The notes under the pieces: model-generated | Seen by the model: the letters and a program-made list of their open reading frames with translations, nothing else | Told to the model about the DNA's origin: nothing | Database searches by the model: none | Shown: positions 42,250 through 51,760 of the stretch, one piece after another | Layout: every line of letters begins with the position of its first letter | How positions within the stretch are numbered: position 1 is the stretch's first letter | Assembly (NCBI GenBank): GCA_944391515.1 | Contig: CALXTW010000011.1 | Span: forward strand, 1-64,000 | Length of the DNA: 64,000 bases | DNA from: an uncultured Alphaproteobacteria bacterium | GTDB lineage: Bacteria > Pseudomonadota > Alphaproteobacteria > RF32 > CAG-239 | Direction: 5' to 3' | Program-made: the position numbers and the translations under genes

Positions 42250-43266
42250 ATGAATATTAAAAAATTTCCAGTGCTTAGCACTGGCTTCGGCTTGAAATTG
42301 ATGGCCGAAAATGGCGAAATTTACAACAGAGTTAGTAATGAAAAAGAGGCAAGCGAAAAAGAAAACTTGCTTGTCTATGGCACAAACATTGATACAGTCC
42401 TCTGTATCAAAAACGGCAAGCCACAGATGATGCCGATTTTTGTGCCTAACAGCATCTTCACAGATACAGAAGGTCGTTTCTTCCTACTTGCAAAGGAGAA
42501 AACAGAGACTGAAGTAGCTCTGAAGGCCGAAGAGGCAGGCTGTGGTTACATCATCGCCCGCAAGCAGCCAGATGAAACATATAAGGCAGAGGCTTACTTT
42601 GCCGGTCATCTCATCGACTTTCCACAAACTTTGTGGAATGAGATGGGTGTAGCCTACAAATTTGTAGACTATGCCAAATATGGAGAAGTCTGCAAAAGAG
42701 TACATGGCTACTATTTGGCAAAGAAAGTCGAGCCGATTTATGTGCTCGACGCACAAGTAGGAGACTGTGTAAGGTCAGTCATCAATGGCGTCAAAGAGCA
42801 TGAGGCTGTTGTTTCGGAAGGCGAAACCGTGGTGCAAAATGCCTACCACGGCGAGACATACAAAATGAAGTTGAAAAAACTCAAAAAATTGTATGTCTAC
42901 GCCGAGACAACGGCCGAAGGCTACCAATTGTGGAAGCCAAAGGAAGAGATACAGACTTGGACTTTCACAACAGAGAATATCTTTGGTATCCTCTGGGGCG
43001 GGTTCGAGTTTTTGGCAAAAGCCATGATAAACATCACTGACCCGTCAGACGTTTACGGCTGTAACTACACCGTCTTCAACGGTGATGATACGGCAAATGG
43101 CTCGCACCAGAAATTAAAGCTCTTCTTGCCGGCCAATCCACTGCCGGAAAGCTGGCTTAAAACGCCGGAAATTGCAGAGGGACAACACCTCACGCTGGAG
43201 GCTGTCCCAAAAACAGATTACATCGAATGCCCATTCTCACTTATCTTGTGGCAAAAGCTGGCATAA
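42250..43266 (+). CDS. Orphan protein, unknown function
   Basis: A 338-aa cytosolic protein with no signal, TM or recognised motif. It contains two Trp/Phe-rich stretches (IQTWTFTTENIFGILWGGFEF and YGCNYTVFNGDD in parts) and mixed alpha/beta content. Codon use looks different from neighbours, with more AAG, CAG and GCC choices, which may point to transfer. The ribosome site is weak (TAAGAA). It is bounded by its own promoter, a structured leader and a terminator, so it is a single-gene unit between mraZ and rnpB. Confidence 0.7.
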   Translation: MNIKKFPVLSTGFGLKLMAENGEIYNRVSNEKEASEKENLLVYGTNIDTVLCIKNGKPQMMPIFVPNSIFTDTEGRFFLLAKEKTETEVALKAEEAGCGYIIARKQPDETYKAEAYFAGHLIDFPQTLWNEMGVAYKFVDYAKYGEVCKRVHGYYLAKKVEPIYVLDAQVGDCVRSVINGVKEHEAVVSEGETVVQNAYHGETYKMKLKKLKKLYVYAETTAEGYQLWKPKEEIQTWTFTTENIFGILWGGFEFLAKAMINITDPSDVYGCNYTVFNGDDTANGSHQKLKLFLPANPLPESWLKTPEIAEGQHLTLEAVPKTDYIECPFSLILWQKLA

Positions 43267-43282
43267 GATGTATAATCTCAAA

Positions 43283-43317
43283 AAAAGAGAGTGCTCCCCA
43301 AAGGGCACTCTTTTTTT
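43283..43317 (+). terminator. Intrinsic terminator after the 42250 gene
   Basis: GAGTGC (43289-43294) pairs with GCACTC (43305-43310), extended by A/T pairs, and is followed by seven T. Confidence 0.88.
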
Positions 43318-43349
43318 GATACAAACTTAGCAAAAACTGCATAAAACCC

Positions 43350-43378
43350 TTGCAAAAATGGGAGCGAACGTTTAACCT
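43350..43378 (+). promoter_or_regulatory. Sigma-70 promoter of rnpB
   Basis: -35 TTGCAA (43350-43355), 17-nt spacer, -10 TAACCT (43373-43378). The predicted start falls about 7 nt on, at the 5' end of the RNase P RNA. Confidence 0.65.
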
Positions 43379-43383
43379 ACAAA

Positions 43384-43769
43384 ACGCAGGTGGTCGGATA
43401 GCTGCGCTCAGGAAAGGAAAATCCATGAGTGAGGAAAGTCCGGGCTTCAAGGAAACAGAATACCAGATAACGTCTGGCTGGAGCAATCCAAGGGAAAGTG
43501 CCACAGAAAATTACCGCCGAAAATTTTTTTCGGTAAGGTTGAAAAGGTGAGGTAAGAGCTCACCGCGAGGGCAGTAATGTCATTCGGTCAAGGTAAACCC
43601 TGTTCGAAGCAAGACCAAGTTAGGAGAGCCGTGATTTTTTTACGGTTTATGGAGAGTTTCCAATCCACTCCAGAGGTAGGTCGCGACGAGCACTTTGGCG
43701 ACAAAGTGCCAAGATGAATAGCTATCCCCCGTTTTTTGGGGACAGAACCCGGCTTACAGACTGCCTGCC
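43384..43769 (+). ncRNA. rnpB: RNase P RNA (class A)
   Basis: The catalytic RNA of RNase P, which trims tRNA 5' ends. Conserved blocks appear in order: GAGGAAAGTCCGGGCT near 43433, ACAGAA with the TACCAGATAACG region, GGTAAGAGCTCACCGC near 43553, GGTAAACCC near 43593, the GATGAATAG box near 43713, and GACAGAACCCGGCTTACAG near the 3' end. The first bases (GCAGGTGGTC) pair with the last (GACTGCCTGC), fixing the ends approximately. Confidence 0.96.
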
Positions 43770-43791
43770 AAATGTTTTGAAAGGACCAAAG

Positions 43792-44646
43792 ATGCAACAT
43801 ACGCTAAAATACGCCGTCACCATTGAGGGAATAGGTCTGCACTCCGGCTGCCAAACTAAGTTAACGCTTCATCCGGCGCCAATTAACAGCGGTATTGTTT
43901 TTTGCAGGAGTGATATGGCCGGCAAACCAACCGTTCCGGCGCTTTATTCCAATGTGGTTGATACGCGCAACTGCACTTGCCTGAGCAGCTCTCAAGGGGC
44001 GGTGGTTAGCACGATTGAGCATCTTATGGCCGCATTATATATCTTGGGCATTGATAATGCTTTAATCGAAGTTGATAATCAGGAATTGCCGATTATGGAT
44101 GGCAGCGCTTTGCCTTTTTATGAGATTTTATCTCAAGCCGAACTCCAAGAGCAAAACGCCAAAAGAAAATACCTCCGTGTTAAAAAGACCTTAAAGTTTG
44201 AGGATGGAAAAGGTGGCTCCGTTGTATTAGAGCCAAGCGAGAATTTTGCTATTCATTTTGAAATTGAGTTCCCCTCCAAAATCGTCGGTCATCAAACTTT
44301 TGATGCGCCGATAACTCAAGGCATCTTTGCTCAAAAAATTGCGCCTTGCCGTACTTTTTGTGAAAAATATCAGGTGGATTACTTGCGCTCCATCGGGCTG
44401 ATTAAGGGCGGAAGTCTTGACAATGCCGTTGTTTTGGATGGCGAAACCTTGCTCAACCCTGAGGGCTTTAGAGTTGACAACGAATGTGTTAACCACAAAA
44501 CCTTAGATGCCGTTGGCGATATGTATACTTCGGGCTATCCCATTTTGGGCAAATTAACCGCCCAAAGAAGCGGACACTATCACAACAACGAGCTCTTAAA
44601 ACAACTTTTTGCCGATAGTTCCAATTATGAAATTGTGGAGAAATAA
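43792..44646 (+). CDS. lpxC: UDP-acyl-GlcNAc deacetylase LpxC
   Basis: A 284-aa zinc enzyme for the committed step of lipid A synthesis. Zinc and catalytic motifs are visible: TIEHLMAAL (first His), ELPIMDGSALPF, APCRTFC, IGLIKGGSLDNAVVLD, HKTLDAVGD (second His and Asp), and GHYHNNELLKQL. The start is ATG 43792 with AAAGGA upstream; an earlier in-frame ATG lies inside rnpB. bamD follows directly. Its presence shows that the organism makes LPS. Confidence 0.97.
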   Translation: MQHTLKYAVTIEGIGLHSGCQTKLTLHPAPINSGIVFCRSDMAGKPTVPALYSNVVDTRNCTCLSSSQGAVVSTIEHLMAALYILGIDNALIEVDNQELPIMDGSALPFYEILSQAELQEQNAKRKYLRVKKTLKFEDGKGGSVVLEPSENFAIHFEIEFPSKIVGHQTFDAPITQGIFAQKIAPCRTFCEKYQVDYLRSIGLIKGGSLDNAVVLDGETLLNPEGFRVDNECVNHKTLDAVGDMYTSGYPILGKLTAQRSGHYHNNELLKQLFADSSNYEIVEK

Positions 44647-44647
44647 A

Positions 44648-45397
44648 ATGTTTCCAATCAAGAAAATCTTTGTATTTGGCGTTGCTTTATTTTTGCTTTC
44701 GGCTTGTTCAACCTCAAAGGAAGAACCCTTAAATCCCTCAGCCGAATATTTATACAATCAAGCTTACGACTATTTGCAAAAAACATCTTATAAAAAAGCC
44801 GCAGAAACTTTTGAAAAACTGGAGTTAGAGCATCCTTATTCCAAATGGGCAGTCAAAGCCAAATTAATGGGAGCTTATGCTTATTACAAAGATAAAGACT
44901 ATGATGATGCCATCATCAGCCTAGACCGCTTTATCAAATATCACCCCGGCAATAAGGATATTGCCTATGCATATTATATGAGAGCAATTTGCTATTATGA
45001 CCAAATCACCGAGGTCACCAAAGACCAAAGCAACACCGCCAAAGCCATGATGGCATTGGAGCAGGTTATTATCCGTTTCCCAGGCACTCCTTATGCCAAA
45101 GACGCCTCAATGAAAATAGCCCTCACCAACGATCACTTGGCCGGCAAAGAGATGGAAGTCGGACGTTATTATCTGTCACAAAAGAACTATCTCTCGGCAC
45201 TCAATCGTTTTTCAACCGTGGTTAACCACTATCAAACCACCACCCATATTGAAGAGGCACTCTACCGCCAAGTTGAGATGTATACGATTTTGGGGCTAAA
45301 TGATGAGGCTCTCAAAGCTTACAAAGTTTTGGAATATAACTATCCCAAGAGCAAATGGACCAAAGATGCCACCCGCATTGTCGGAGCGAAAGGATAA
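44648..45397 (+). CDS. bamD: Outer-membrane assembly lipoprotein BamD
   Basis: A 249-aa lipoprotein of the BAM complex. Signal with lipobox LSAC (about residue 17). TPR repeats follow: AEYLYNQAYDYLQ, YKKAAETFEKLELEHPYS, DDAIISLDRFIKYHPGN, and AYYMRAICYYDQI, with YLSALNRFSTVVNHY near the end. It starts 2 nt after lpxC and precedes recN. Confidence 0.95.
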   Translation: MFPIKKIFVFGVALFLLSACSTSKEEPLNPSAEYLYNQAYDYLQKTSYKKAAETFEKLELEHPYSKWAVKAKLMGAYAYYKDKDYDDAIISLDRFIKYHPGNKDIAYAYYMRAICYYDQITEVTKDQSNTAKAMMALEQVIIRFPGTPYAKDASMKIALTNDHLAGKEMEVGRYYLSQKNYLSALNRFSTVVNHYQTTTHIEEALYRQVEMYTILGLNDEALKAYKVLEYNYPKSKWTKDATRIVGAKG

Positions 45398-45406
45398 AAA
45401 ATTAAA

Positions 45407-47080
45407 ATGCTGGACTTTCTATCCATCCGCAATGTTGTGTTAATTGACAAGCTGGACTTAGACTTTAAGCCCGGCTTAAGTGTGTTAACGGGTGAAACCG
45501 GCGCCGGTAAATCTATTTTGTTGGATTCTTTAGGATTAGTGTTAGGCAGCCGTGCCGAAACCTCACTCATCCGCCAAGGCGAGGATAAGCTAAGCGTTAT
45601 GGCAACTTTTCACATGGGCAAAGCAAATCCGGAGCTCAAATCTTTGCTTGATGAATATGAGATTGAGGCTGAAGATGAACTCCAAATCAAAAGAAGCCTC
45701 AACCGCGACGGCAAGGGCAAAATCTTTGTCAACGACCAAGCCATCAGTGCTAAATTACTCAAAGAAATCGGCAAATATTTGGTTGAAGTTCATGGTCAGT
45801 TTGACAATCAAGGTTTGCTTAATCCGGCCAATCATCTGGATATTTTAGATTCTTACGGCAATTATAAAAACTTGCTGGATAATACCAAACAAGCCTTTGC
45901 AAACTATAAATCCGCCAAGTCGGCACGCCTTCAGGCCGAAGAAAACATCACAAAAGCCAAAACCGATGAAGAAAATTTGCGCCATTGGGTAGAAGAATTG
46001 CAAAGACTGGATCCACACCTTGGCGAAGAGGAAGAATTAAGCAAAAAGCGCCTTGAGATGATGAACGCCGAAAAAATCATCTCGGGTCTAAATTATGCCT
46101 ATGGAGCCCTAAGCGAGGGAGCCGATGTCCAAGGCGCTATCCGCTCGGCGCAATCGGCAATGGACAAGGTCAATACCTTGGTTGATGGTAAATACCAATC
46201 AATTATTGATATGCTCGACCAAGCTCTCATAGATATTTCTGAAGTGCTGAACGAATTGGAAGAAAATTCCCAAAACGTCAGCCTCAATCAGCAAGAACTG
46301 GAAAATATTGAAGAGCGTTTGTATGCCCTGCGCGGCCTTGCTCGCAAACATAATGTCACGGTGGATGAGTTAGAAGGAACTCTGCAAAATTTCCAATCCC
46401 AATTAGCAAGCATTGAGCATGGCGAGGAGGGACTAAACCAACTCCGTCAGGCCGAAGAAAAAGCCAAGTTAGAATATGTTAAAGCCGCCCAAGAGCTGAG
46501 TTCGGCTCGCCAAGCTACGGCTTTAGAGCTTGACCGTAAAGTGATGGCCGAACTTCCGCCTCTAAAGATGGAAAAAGCCAAATTTATCACTTTAGTTGAC
46601 AAGGTTGCCGAAACACAGTGGGGCGAAAAAGGCTTTAATACGGTCGCATTTAGTGTTGCCACCAACCCCAATTCACCGCAAGGCCCACTCAACAAAATCG
46701 CCTCAGGTGGTGAGTTGGCAAGATTTATGCTGGCTCTAAAAGTAAATTTGGCACAAAGCTCAAGCGTTGGCACCATGATTTTTGATGAAGTTGATGCCGG
46801 TGTCGGTGGCGCAACTGCCCAAGCTGTTGGTGAGAGATTGTCTCGCCTTGCCAAAGATGTTCAGGTAATGGTGGTAACCCACTCTCCGCAAGTCGCTGCC
46901 CAAGGGGACAACCACTTCAAGGTCGAAAAGAAAACGACTGATAACATCACCACGACCTCGGTTCGCGAATTAAGTTTAGAGGAAAAATCCGAAGAAATCG
47001 CCCGAATGCTGGCCGGAGAAGTTATTACCGATGCCGCGCGCGCTGCAGCCAAGGTTCTCATCCACAAAGCGGCGGATTAA
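45407..47080 (+). CDS. recN: DNA repair protein RecN
   Basis: A 557-aa SMC-like ATPase for double-strand break repair. The N-terminal Walker A is GETGAGKS, followed by long coiled-coil arms. The C-terminal half has the signature LNKIASGGELARFMLALK, Walker B MIFDEVDAGVGG and VVTHSPQVAA. Canonical length. Confidence 0.97.
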   Translation: MLDFLSIRNVVLIDKLDLDFKPGLSVLTGETGAGKSILLDSLGLVLGSRAETSLIRQGEDKLSVMATFHMGKANPELKSLLDEYEIEAEDELQIKRSLNRDGKGKIFVNDQAISAKLLKEIGKYLVEVHGQFDNQGLLNPANHLDILDSYGNYKNLLDNTKQAFANYKSAKSARLQAEENITKAKTDEENLRHWVEELQRLDPHLGEEEELSKKRLEMMNAEKIISGLNYAYGALSEGADVQGAIRSAQSAMDKVNTLVDGKYQSIIDMLDQALIDISEVLNELEENSQNVSLNQQELENIEERLYALRGLARKHNVTVDELEGTLQNFQSQLASIEHGEEGLNQLRQAEEKAKLEYVKAAQELSSARQATALELDRKVMAELPPLKMEKAKFITLVDKVAETQWGEKGFNTVAFSVATNPNSPQGPLNKIASGGELARFMLALKVNLAQSSSVGTMIFDEVDAGVGGATAQAVGERLSRLAKDVQVMVVTHSPQVAAQGDNHFKVEKKTTDNITTTSVRELSLEEKSEEIARMLAGEVITDAARAAAKVLIHKAAD

Positions 47081-47103
47081 AGCAGAAAATCATATAAGCC
47101 CCC

Positions 47104-47131
47104 TTGCGAAAAATTTTTTTTGCGTTATGTT
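47104..47131 (+). promoter_or_regulatory. Candidate promoter of gltX
   Basis: -35 TTGCGA (47104-47109), 16-nt spacer, -10 TATGTT (47126-47131). The spacer also contains an A/T hairpin that could act as a weak recN terminator. Confidence 0.4.
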
Positions 47132-47166
47132 GAGAACAATGTTTAAATAAAATAAAAGGTGTAAAA

Positions 47167-48600
47167 ATGAAAACTCGTACCCGTTTTGCTCCGAGCCCGA
47201 CCGGATATATGCACATCGGCAACCTCCGTACGGCTCTTTATGAATATTTGATAGCCAAAGCCAACAATGGCGATTTTATTTTGCGTATTGAAGATACCGA
47301 CCAAAAACGCTACGTTGAAGGAGCAACGGAAATCATCTATGCCACCCTCAAACGCGTTGGCATGAACTGGGATGAAGGACCCGACATCGGTGGTAATTAT
47401 GGCCCTTATGTTCAATCAGAACGCAAACCCATCTATGCCGAATATGCCCACAAATTGGTAGAATTAGGTGGAGCGCACTATTGTTTTTGTGCTCAGCAAG
47501 AAAATGATGATGCCGATGAAGAAAATGCAATTCCAACCAAATTCCAAGACCCCTGCAAACACCTCTCTTTGGAAGAAGCCAAAGCTCGTATTGCAAGGGG
47601 TGAAAAATATGTTGTCCGCCAAACCATTAACAAAACCGGAAAATCCAAATTCCACGATGTTGTCTATGGCGATATTGAGATTGACTATGATGACTTGGAT
47701 GAAGGTGTATTGTTAAAATCAGATGGTTTCCCGACCTATAACTTTGCCAATGTGGTTGATGACCATTTAATGGCAATTACACACGTTGTCCGCGGCAATG
47801 AGTACATTTCTTCTACTCCGAAATATAATCTGATTTATGAATCTTTTGGTTGGACGCCGCCGATTTATGTTCACGTTCCGCAAGTTATGAAAGACGCGCA
47901 ACACAAATTGAGCAAACGCAACGGCGATGCCTCTTTCCAAGACTTGGTTGCCAAAGGCTATCTGCCGGAAGCCATCTTGAACTACATTGCCTTGCTGGGT
48001 TGGAATCCCGGAACAGATCAAGAAATCTTCTCTTTAGGTGAGCTCAAACAAGCCTTTACGGCAGAGCGCCTCAACAAATCTCCGGCCATTTTTGATATTG
48101 CCAAATTGACCTGGATGAACGGCTGCTACATTCGTGCTTTGCCTTTTGCCGAGTTCCACAAGTTGGCACAACCTTTTTATCGCCAAACTTTGACCCGTTC
48201 GGTCAATGAAGAAGAGTTAAGCCGAGTTCTCCAATCTCGTATTGAGGTTCTAAATGACATTCCGGCACAAATTGACTTTGTTGAAAATGTCTTAGAGTTC
48301 TCATCCGAACTTTATAATAATAAGAAAATGAAGTCAGATGCTGAGGTTGCCAAACAAGCTCTCTCTTATGCGATTGACGCGTTAGAAAAACAAAGTGATT
48401 GGAGCAACGAAGCTTTGTTTGAAACACTAAAAGCTTTAGCTCAAGACAAAGGCTTGAAGAACGGACAAATTTTGTATCCTGTCCGGATTGCTCTAAGTGG
48501 CAAAGAAACCACCCCCGGCGGCGCGACCGAAATTGCCGTAATCTTAGGCAAGGAGGAAACTCTGCACCGCTTAAAAGAAGCACTTGCAAAGTTAAATTAA
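47167..48600 (+). CDS. gltX: Glutamyl-tRNA synthetase
   Basis: A 477-aa class I aminoacyl-tRNA synthetase. The HIGH motif is MHIGNLRTALY (residue 17 on) and the KMSKS-type motif is HKLSKRNGD near residue 240. It charges tRNA-Glu, perhaps also tRNA-Gln, since many alphaproteobacteria use a nondiscriminating enzyme plus GatCAB. A terminator follows. Confidence 0.96.
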   Translation: MKTRTRFAPSPTGYMHIGNLRTALYEYLIAKANNGDFILRIEDTDQKRYVEGATEIIYATLKRVGMNWDEGPDIGGNYGPYVQSERKPIYAEYAHKLVELGGAHYCFCAQQENDDADEENAIPTKFQDPCKHLSLEEAKARIARGEKYVVRQTINKTGKSKFHDVVYGDIEIDYDDLDEGVLLKSDGFPTYNFANVVDDHLMAITHVVRGNEYISSTPKYNLIYESFGWTPPIYVHVPQVMKDAQHKLSKRNGDASFQDLVAKGYLPEAILNYIALLGWNPGTDQEIFSLGELKQAFTAERLNKSPAIFDIAKLTWMNGCYIRALPFAEFHKLAQPFYRQTLTRSVNEEELSRVLQSRIEVLNDIPAQIDFVENVLEFSSELYNNKKMKSDAEVAKQALSYAIDALEKQSDWSNEALFETLKALAQDKGLKNGQILYPVRIALSGKETTPGGATEIAVILGKEETLHRLKEALAKLN

Positions 48601-48606
48601 ACCAAT

Positions 48607-48638
48607 AAAAAAAGCTCCTCTAAAGGAGCTTTTTTTTA
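48607..48638. terminator. Bidirectional terminator, gltX / MFS
   Basis: AAAAAAAGCTCC (48607-48618), loop TCTAAA, GGAGCTTTTTTT (48625-48636). Works for both converging genes. Confidence 0.9.
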
Positions 48639-48641
48639 TTA

Positions 48642-49913
48642 CTATTTATCATCATCACTAGCTAATTTATTAAATTCGTTAGTTTGAACCGTAGGAATAG
48701 GTTGCGTCGGTGTAACATTAAGATAATTAATGTCGGGTTTTTTCTTAATATGCTGAATTGTGAAAGCGACAAATAGAGCCGGAATTAAAGCAAAAGCAGC
48801 AATAAAGAACCAATTTCCTAACACATGCATTCCGGCAGAAATTAAGATAGGCCCGAGCACAAGACCGATATGTTGAGCTAAAATGAGCATACCGCTTGCG
48901 GCCACCCGTTCATCATCTTTAACCAAGTCATTAACGTGAGAAACCGAAATCGGGTAAAGCGTAAAAGTTCCTGCGCCGATAAGAATTGTAGAGATGATTA
49001 AAGCAGCCCCGCCTTGAGTAACTAAAAAGTTAGCCAAAGGAGCAACAATAATCAGCATAATCGAAATGCCGACCAGCACATAACGCCTATCCATTTTATC
49101 GGATAATCTTCCAAAAGGAATTTGCGCCGCCATTCCGCCCATAACGCCCCAAAACATAAATAGAGATACTTCTTTCAAATTAAGCCCTAAAGAAGTAGCA
49201 TAAATTGTACCCAACATATAAAACGTACCGACTAAAACGCCGCTGGCAATGCAACAAATAAATCCGACCGGCGAAACTTCATACGCACATTTGATAGGCA
49301 TATTGGCATGTGTTTCAATTGTCGGGGCCGAAAGTTGCGTCAAGGAAATCGGAATCATTGCCAAAGAGAAGATAATGGAAATAATTATATACATCAACAT
49401 ACCTGACGGGTCTGGAACCGAGATTAAGAGCTGTCCCAAAGCAGCCCCCAGATAAGAAGTAACCATATAAAATGACACCACCAAACCTCTGTTGGCATTT
49501 GTAGCTTTTGAGTTTAGCCAGCTCTCCAAACACAGCGATGTTCCGCCGACGCAATAGCCTTCCAAAAAGCGAAGCATTGCCCAATAGTACAGGTTAGTTG
49601 AAAAAGAGTGAATCAAAACAAAGACGGACAACAGTGAGGCAAATACGCCAAAAGCTCGGATATGTCCGACTTTATTTACGATTTTTGAGGCAGTAAAAGA
49701 AGCAACCACACAGCCCAGATAATACATGGACAAGATAATACCCGAAATTTGGGTTGGCGTATCAAGTTGAGTAAGTTTAAGCGCAAAAACCGAACTCAAT
49801 GCGGCATATCCGCCGCAAATAAACATTGTGGCCGCAAGCAATGCCGTCAAAGGCAGCACAAATTTTTGTAAAGAAGAAGTAATTTTTTGAATTTGCAACA
49901 TATTCATCCTCAA
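48642..49913 (-). CDS. MFS transporter, YcaD-like, copy 2
   Basis: A 423-aa inner-membrane transporter with about 12 TM helices. MFS motifs: GYCVGGTSLCLESWLNS and the cytosolic loop GRLSDKMDRR (motif A type). A hydrophilic tail follows with NYLNVTPTQPIPTVQT. It is a tandem paralogue of the gene at 49926 along its full length. The substrate cannot be told from sequence. Confidence 0.88.
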   Translation of the reverse strand: MRMNMLQIQKITSSLQKFVLPLTALLAATMFICGGYAALSSVFALKLTQLDTPTQISGIILSMYYLGCVVASFTASKIVNKVGHIRAFGVFASLLSVFVLIHSFSTNLYYWAMLRFLEGYCVGGTSLCLESWLNSKATNANRGLVVSFYMVTSYLGAALGQLLISVPDPSGMLMYIIISIIFSLAMIPISLTQLSAPTIETHANMPIKCAYEVSPVGFICCIASGVLVGTFYMLGTIYATSLGLNLKEVSLFMFWGVMGGMAAQIPFGRLSDKMDRRYVLVGISIMLIIVAPLANFLVTQGGAALIISTILIGAGTFTLYPISVSHVNDLVKDDERVAASGMLILAQHIGLVLGPILISAGMHVLGNWFFIAAFALIPALFVAFTIQHIKKKPDINYLNVTPTQPIPTVQTNEFNKLASDDDK

Positions 49914-49925
49914 ACGCGAAATTGT

Positions 49926-51221
49926 TTAGTGCTTTTTGTTTTGCAATAAAGATTTTGCTTTGTCAATCAAAGAAACTTTTTTGGTAACCTCATGAAACAC
50001 ATGGGTTAGTGTTGCCGGTAAGGGGTGAGTAGGGGTAACGCGCAGATAATGGACGTTTGGACGGAAGGTAATAAAGTGAAAAACAAAAATCACAAATCCT
50101 CCGCCAAAAATCGAATAAGCCAAGACAAAACAAATAGCACCGAACCATTCAATGCAAGCCGAAACCAAAATCGGGCCGAAAATCATTCCCAAACTTTGTA
50201 GTAAAATGAGCAAACCGCTAGCTCGAACGCGTTCGGTATCGGCAATTTTATCATTAACGTGAGATACGCAAATCGGATATAGAGAAAAAGTTCCGCAGCC
50301 CAAAGCAAAAGCAGAAAGAGCCAGCACAAATTTTTCGTTATCTAATAAAAAATTTACCCAAGGCGCGATAAAAAATAAGCCGCAACAAATCCACATCATC
50401 ACAAATCGGCGATCCATCATATCGGAGAGTTTCCCAAGAGGAAGTTGCGCCGTCATTCCGCCCAAAACGCCACAAAACATAAAAATTGAGGTAAGTTCGG
50501 TCGAAAGTCCTTTATAGGTACAATACATTGGTCCCAAAATGTAAAACACACCGACGAATACGCCGCTGACAATACAGCCGATAAATCCTTCGGGGCTAAC
50601 TTTATAGAGCCTTTTTAACGACATTGATTGATACACTGAAATATCAGGAGCCGGTAAAGCCGTGAGCGAAACCGGAACAAGAGCCAAAGAAAAAATCACC
50701 GAAACGATAATATAAATTGTAACACCTGAAGAAGTCGGAATATTAAGCATTAACTGCCCCAAGGAAGAACCAAGGTAGGTTGTAATCATATAAAGCGACA
50801 TCAATGTTCCGCGGTTTGTGTTATTGGCACGTGTATTGAGCCAACTTTCCAAACACATCATGGCAGAGCCAAGGCAATATCCCTCCAATAAGCGCAACAC
50901 GCCCCAAATAAGCGGATTGTAAGAAAAATAATGTCCTAAAGCCAAGGCTGAAAAAACAGAAATATAACTTGAAAAAGCTCTGATATGCCCCACTTTGTTA
51001 ATGATATGAAAAGCACTTTCTGCCGCTAATACATAGCCGACATAATACATTGCCAACACAAGACCGGCTATTGAGGTCGAAACCTGGTGCTGTGCCAAAG
51101 TTAAAGATAAAAAGGAAGTAAGGAGGGCATAGGCGCAACAAGTAAAAGCCGTGCCGGTAAAAAAGGCACTTAAAGGCGAAACAAGAGTCTTAAAATGTTC
51201 CAAACGTAAAAAGAGTTTCAT
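49926..51221 (-). CDS. MFS transporter, YcaD-like, copy 1
   Basis: A 431-aa transporter and the first of the tandem pair. It shares with its neighbour GYCLGSAMMCLESWLNTR, GKLSDMMDRR and the tail pattern HYLRVTPTHPLPATLT. Both tails (xVTPTxPxP) are unusual for MFS proteins and are conserved between the two, so they may have a shared function. 12 nt separate the genes, so one operon is likely. Confidence 0.88.
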   Translation of the reverse strand: MKLFLRLEHFKTLVSPLSAFFTGTAFTCCAYALLTSFLSLTLAQHQVSTSIAGLVLAMYYVGYVLAAESAFHIINKVGHIRAFSSYISVFSALALGHYFSYNPLIWGVLRLLEGYCLGSAMMCLESWLNTRANNTNRGTLMSLYMITTYLGSSLGQLMLNIPTSSGVTIYIIVSVIFSLALVPVSLTALPAPDISVYQSMSLKRLYKVSPEGFIGCIVSGVFVGVFYILGPMYCTYKGLSTELTSIFMFCGVLGGMTAQLPLGKLSDMMDRRFVMMWICCGLFFIAPWVNFLLDNEKFVLALSAFALGCGTFSLYPICVSHVNDKIADTERVRASGLLILLQSLGMIFGPILVSACIEWFGAICFVLAYSIFGGGFVIFVFHFITFRPNVHYLRVTPTHPLPATLTHVFHEVTKKVSLIDKAKSLLQNKKH

Positions 51222-51283
51222 AAAGTTTCTCTGTCATTGTGATGAATAAGAATATAATAAGCCAAGAGGTTTAAAAAAGAGAT

Positions 51284-51312
51284 AAAAAAGGCTGAATATT
51301 TCTATTCAGCCG
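51284..51312 (-). terminator. Intrinsic terminator (minus strand)
   Basis: On the minus strand GGCTGAATA-GAAA-TATTCAGCC is followed by six T. It ends the transcript of the small gene at 51334. Confidence 0.88.
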
Positions 51313-51333
51313 ATATGAAATTCTTAAATTTTT

Positions 51334-51636
51334 TTATTTAACGCTGAAGGCATCTTTTAAGCCGTTTAGGTTATTTTTGATTTGCTCTTTTTTAGCTTTT
51401 CTTTGAGCATCTCTTTCTTTTTTCTTTGCTTCAATTTCTTCTTTCTTTTGTTGTTTTTTCAGAGCTTGCTCTTCTTTTTTAGCCTGAATCTCAGCCTTTT
51501 GTTGTTCTATTTGGGCTTGAGTTTCTTCTAAAGACGAATTAACCTTTGTTAAGGCGTCACTCAAAGTTGATTGTGCTTGAGCAGAAGCGATTCCCAAGAT
51601 GCTAACTCCAAGTAACAATGCAAAAAATTTATTCAT
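51334..51636 (-). CDS. Small periplasmic coiled-coil protein
   Basis: A 100-aa protein with signal peptide MNKFFALLLGVSILGIASAQA, cleaved near A-Q. The mature part is one long charged helix of Gln, Lys, Glu and Ala (KKEEQALKKQQKKEEIEAKK). Function unknown. GGAGG precedes the ATG. Confidence 0.8.
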   Translation of the reverse strand: MNKFFALLLGVSILGIASAQAQSTLSDALTKVNSSLEETQAQIEQQKAEIQAKKEEQALKKQQKKEEIEAKKKERDAQRKAKKEQIKNNLNGLKDAFSVK

Positions 51637-51711
51637 CGTTCCCTCCTGTTAAATTATTAGACTTTTATCCAAGCATAAATTTTATAAAAACACAATCAAA
51701 TAAGATAGCGG

Positions 51712-51739
51712 TTGCTAAAAAAAGCATACGTGATAAATT
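51712..51739 (+). promoter_or_regulatory. Candidate promoter of mutT
   Basis: -35 TTGCTA (51712-51717), 16-nt spacer, -10 TAAATT (51734-51739), 21 nt before the ATG. Confidence 0.4.
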
Positions 51740-51760
51740 AGAACGCAAAGGAGACAAAAC

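Noticed and set aside
43580-43625. tRNA-like sequence (TTCGAAGC)
   Set aside because: It is part of the RNase P RNA core; no cloverleaf forms.
43714-43791. Longer lpxC starting inside rnpB
   Set aside because: It overlaps the 3' end of the RNase P RNA; ATG 43792 has a good ribosome site and gives the canonical LpxC start.
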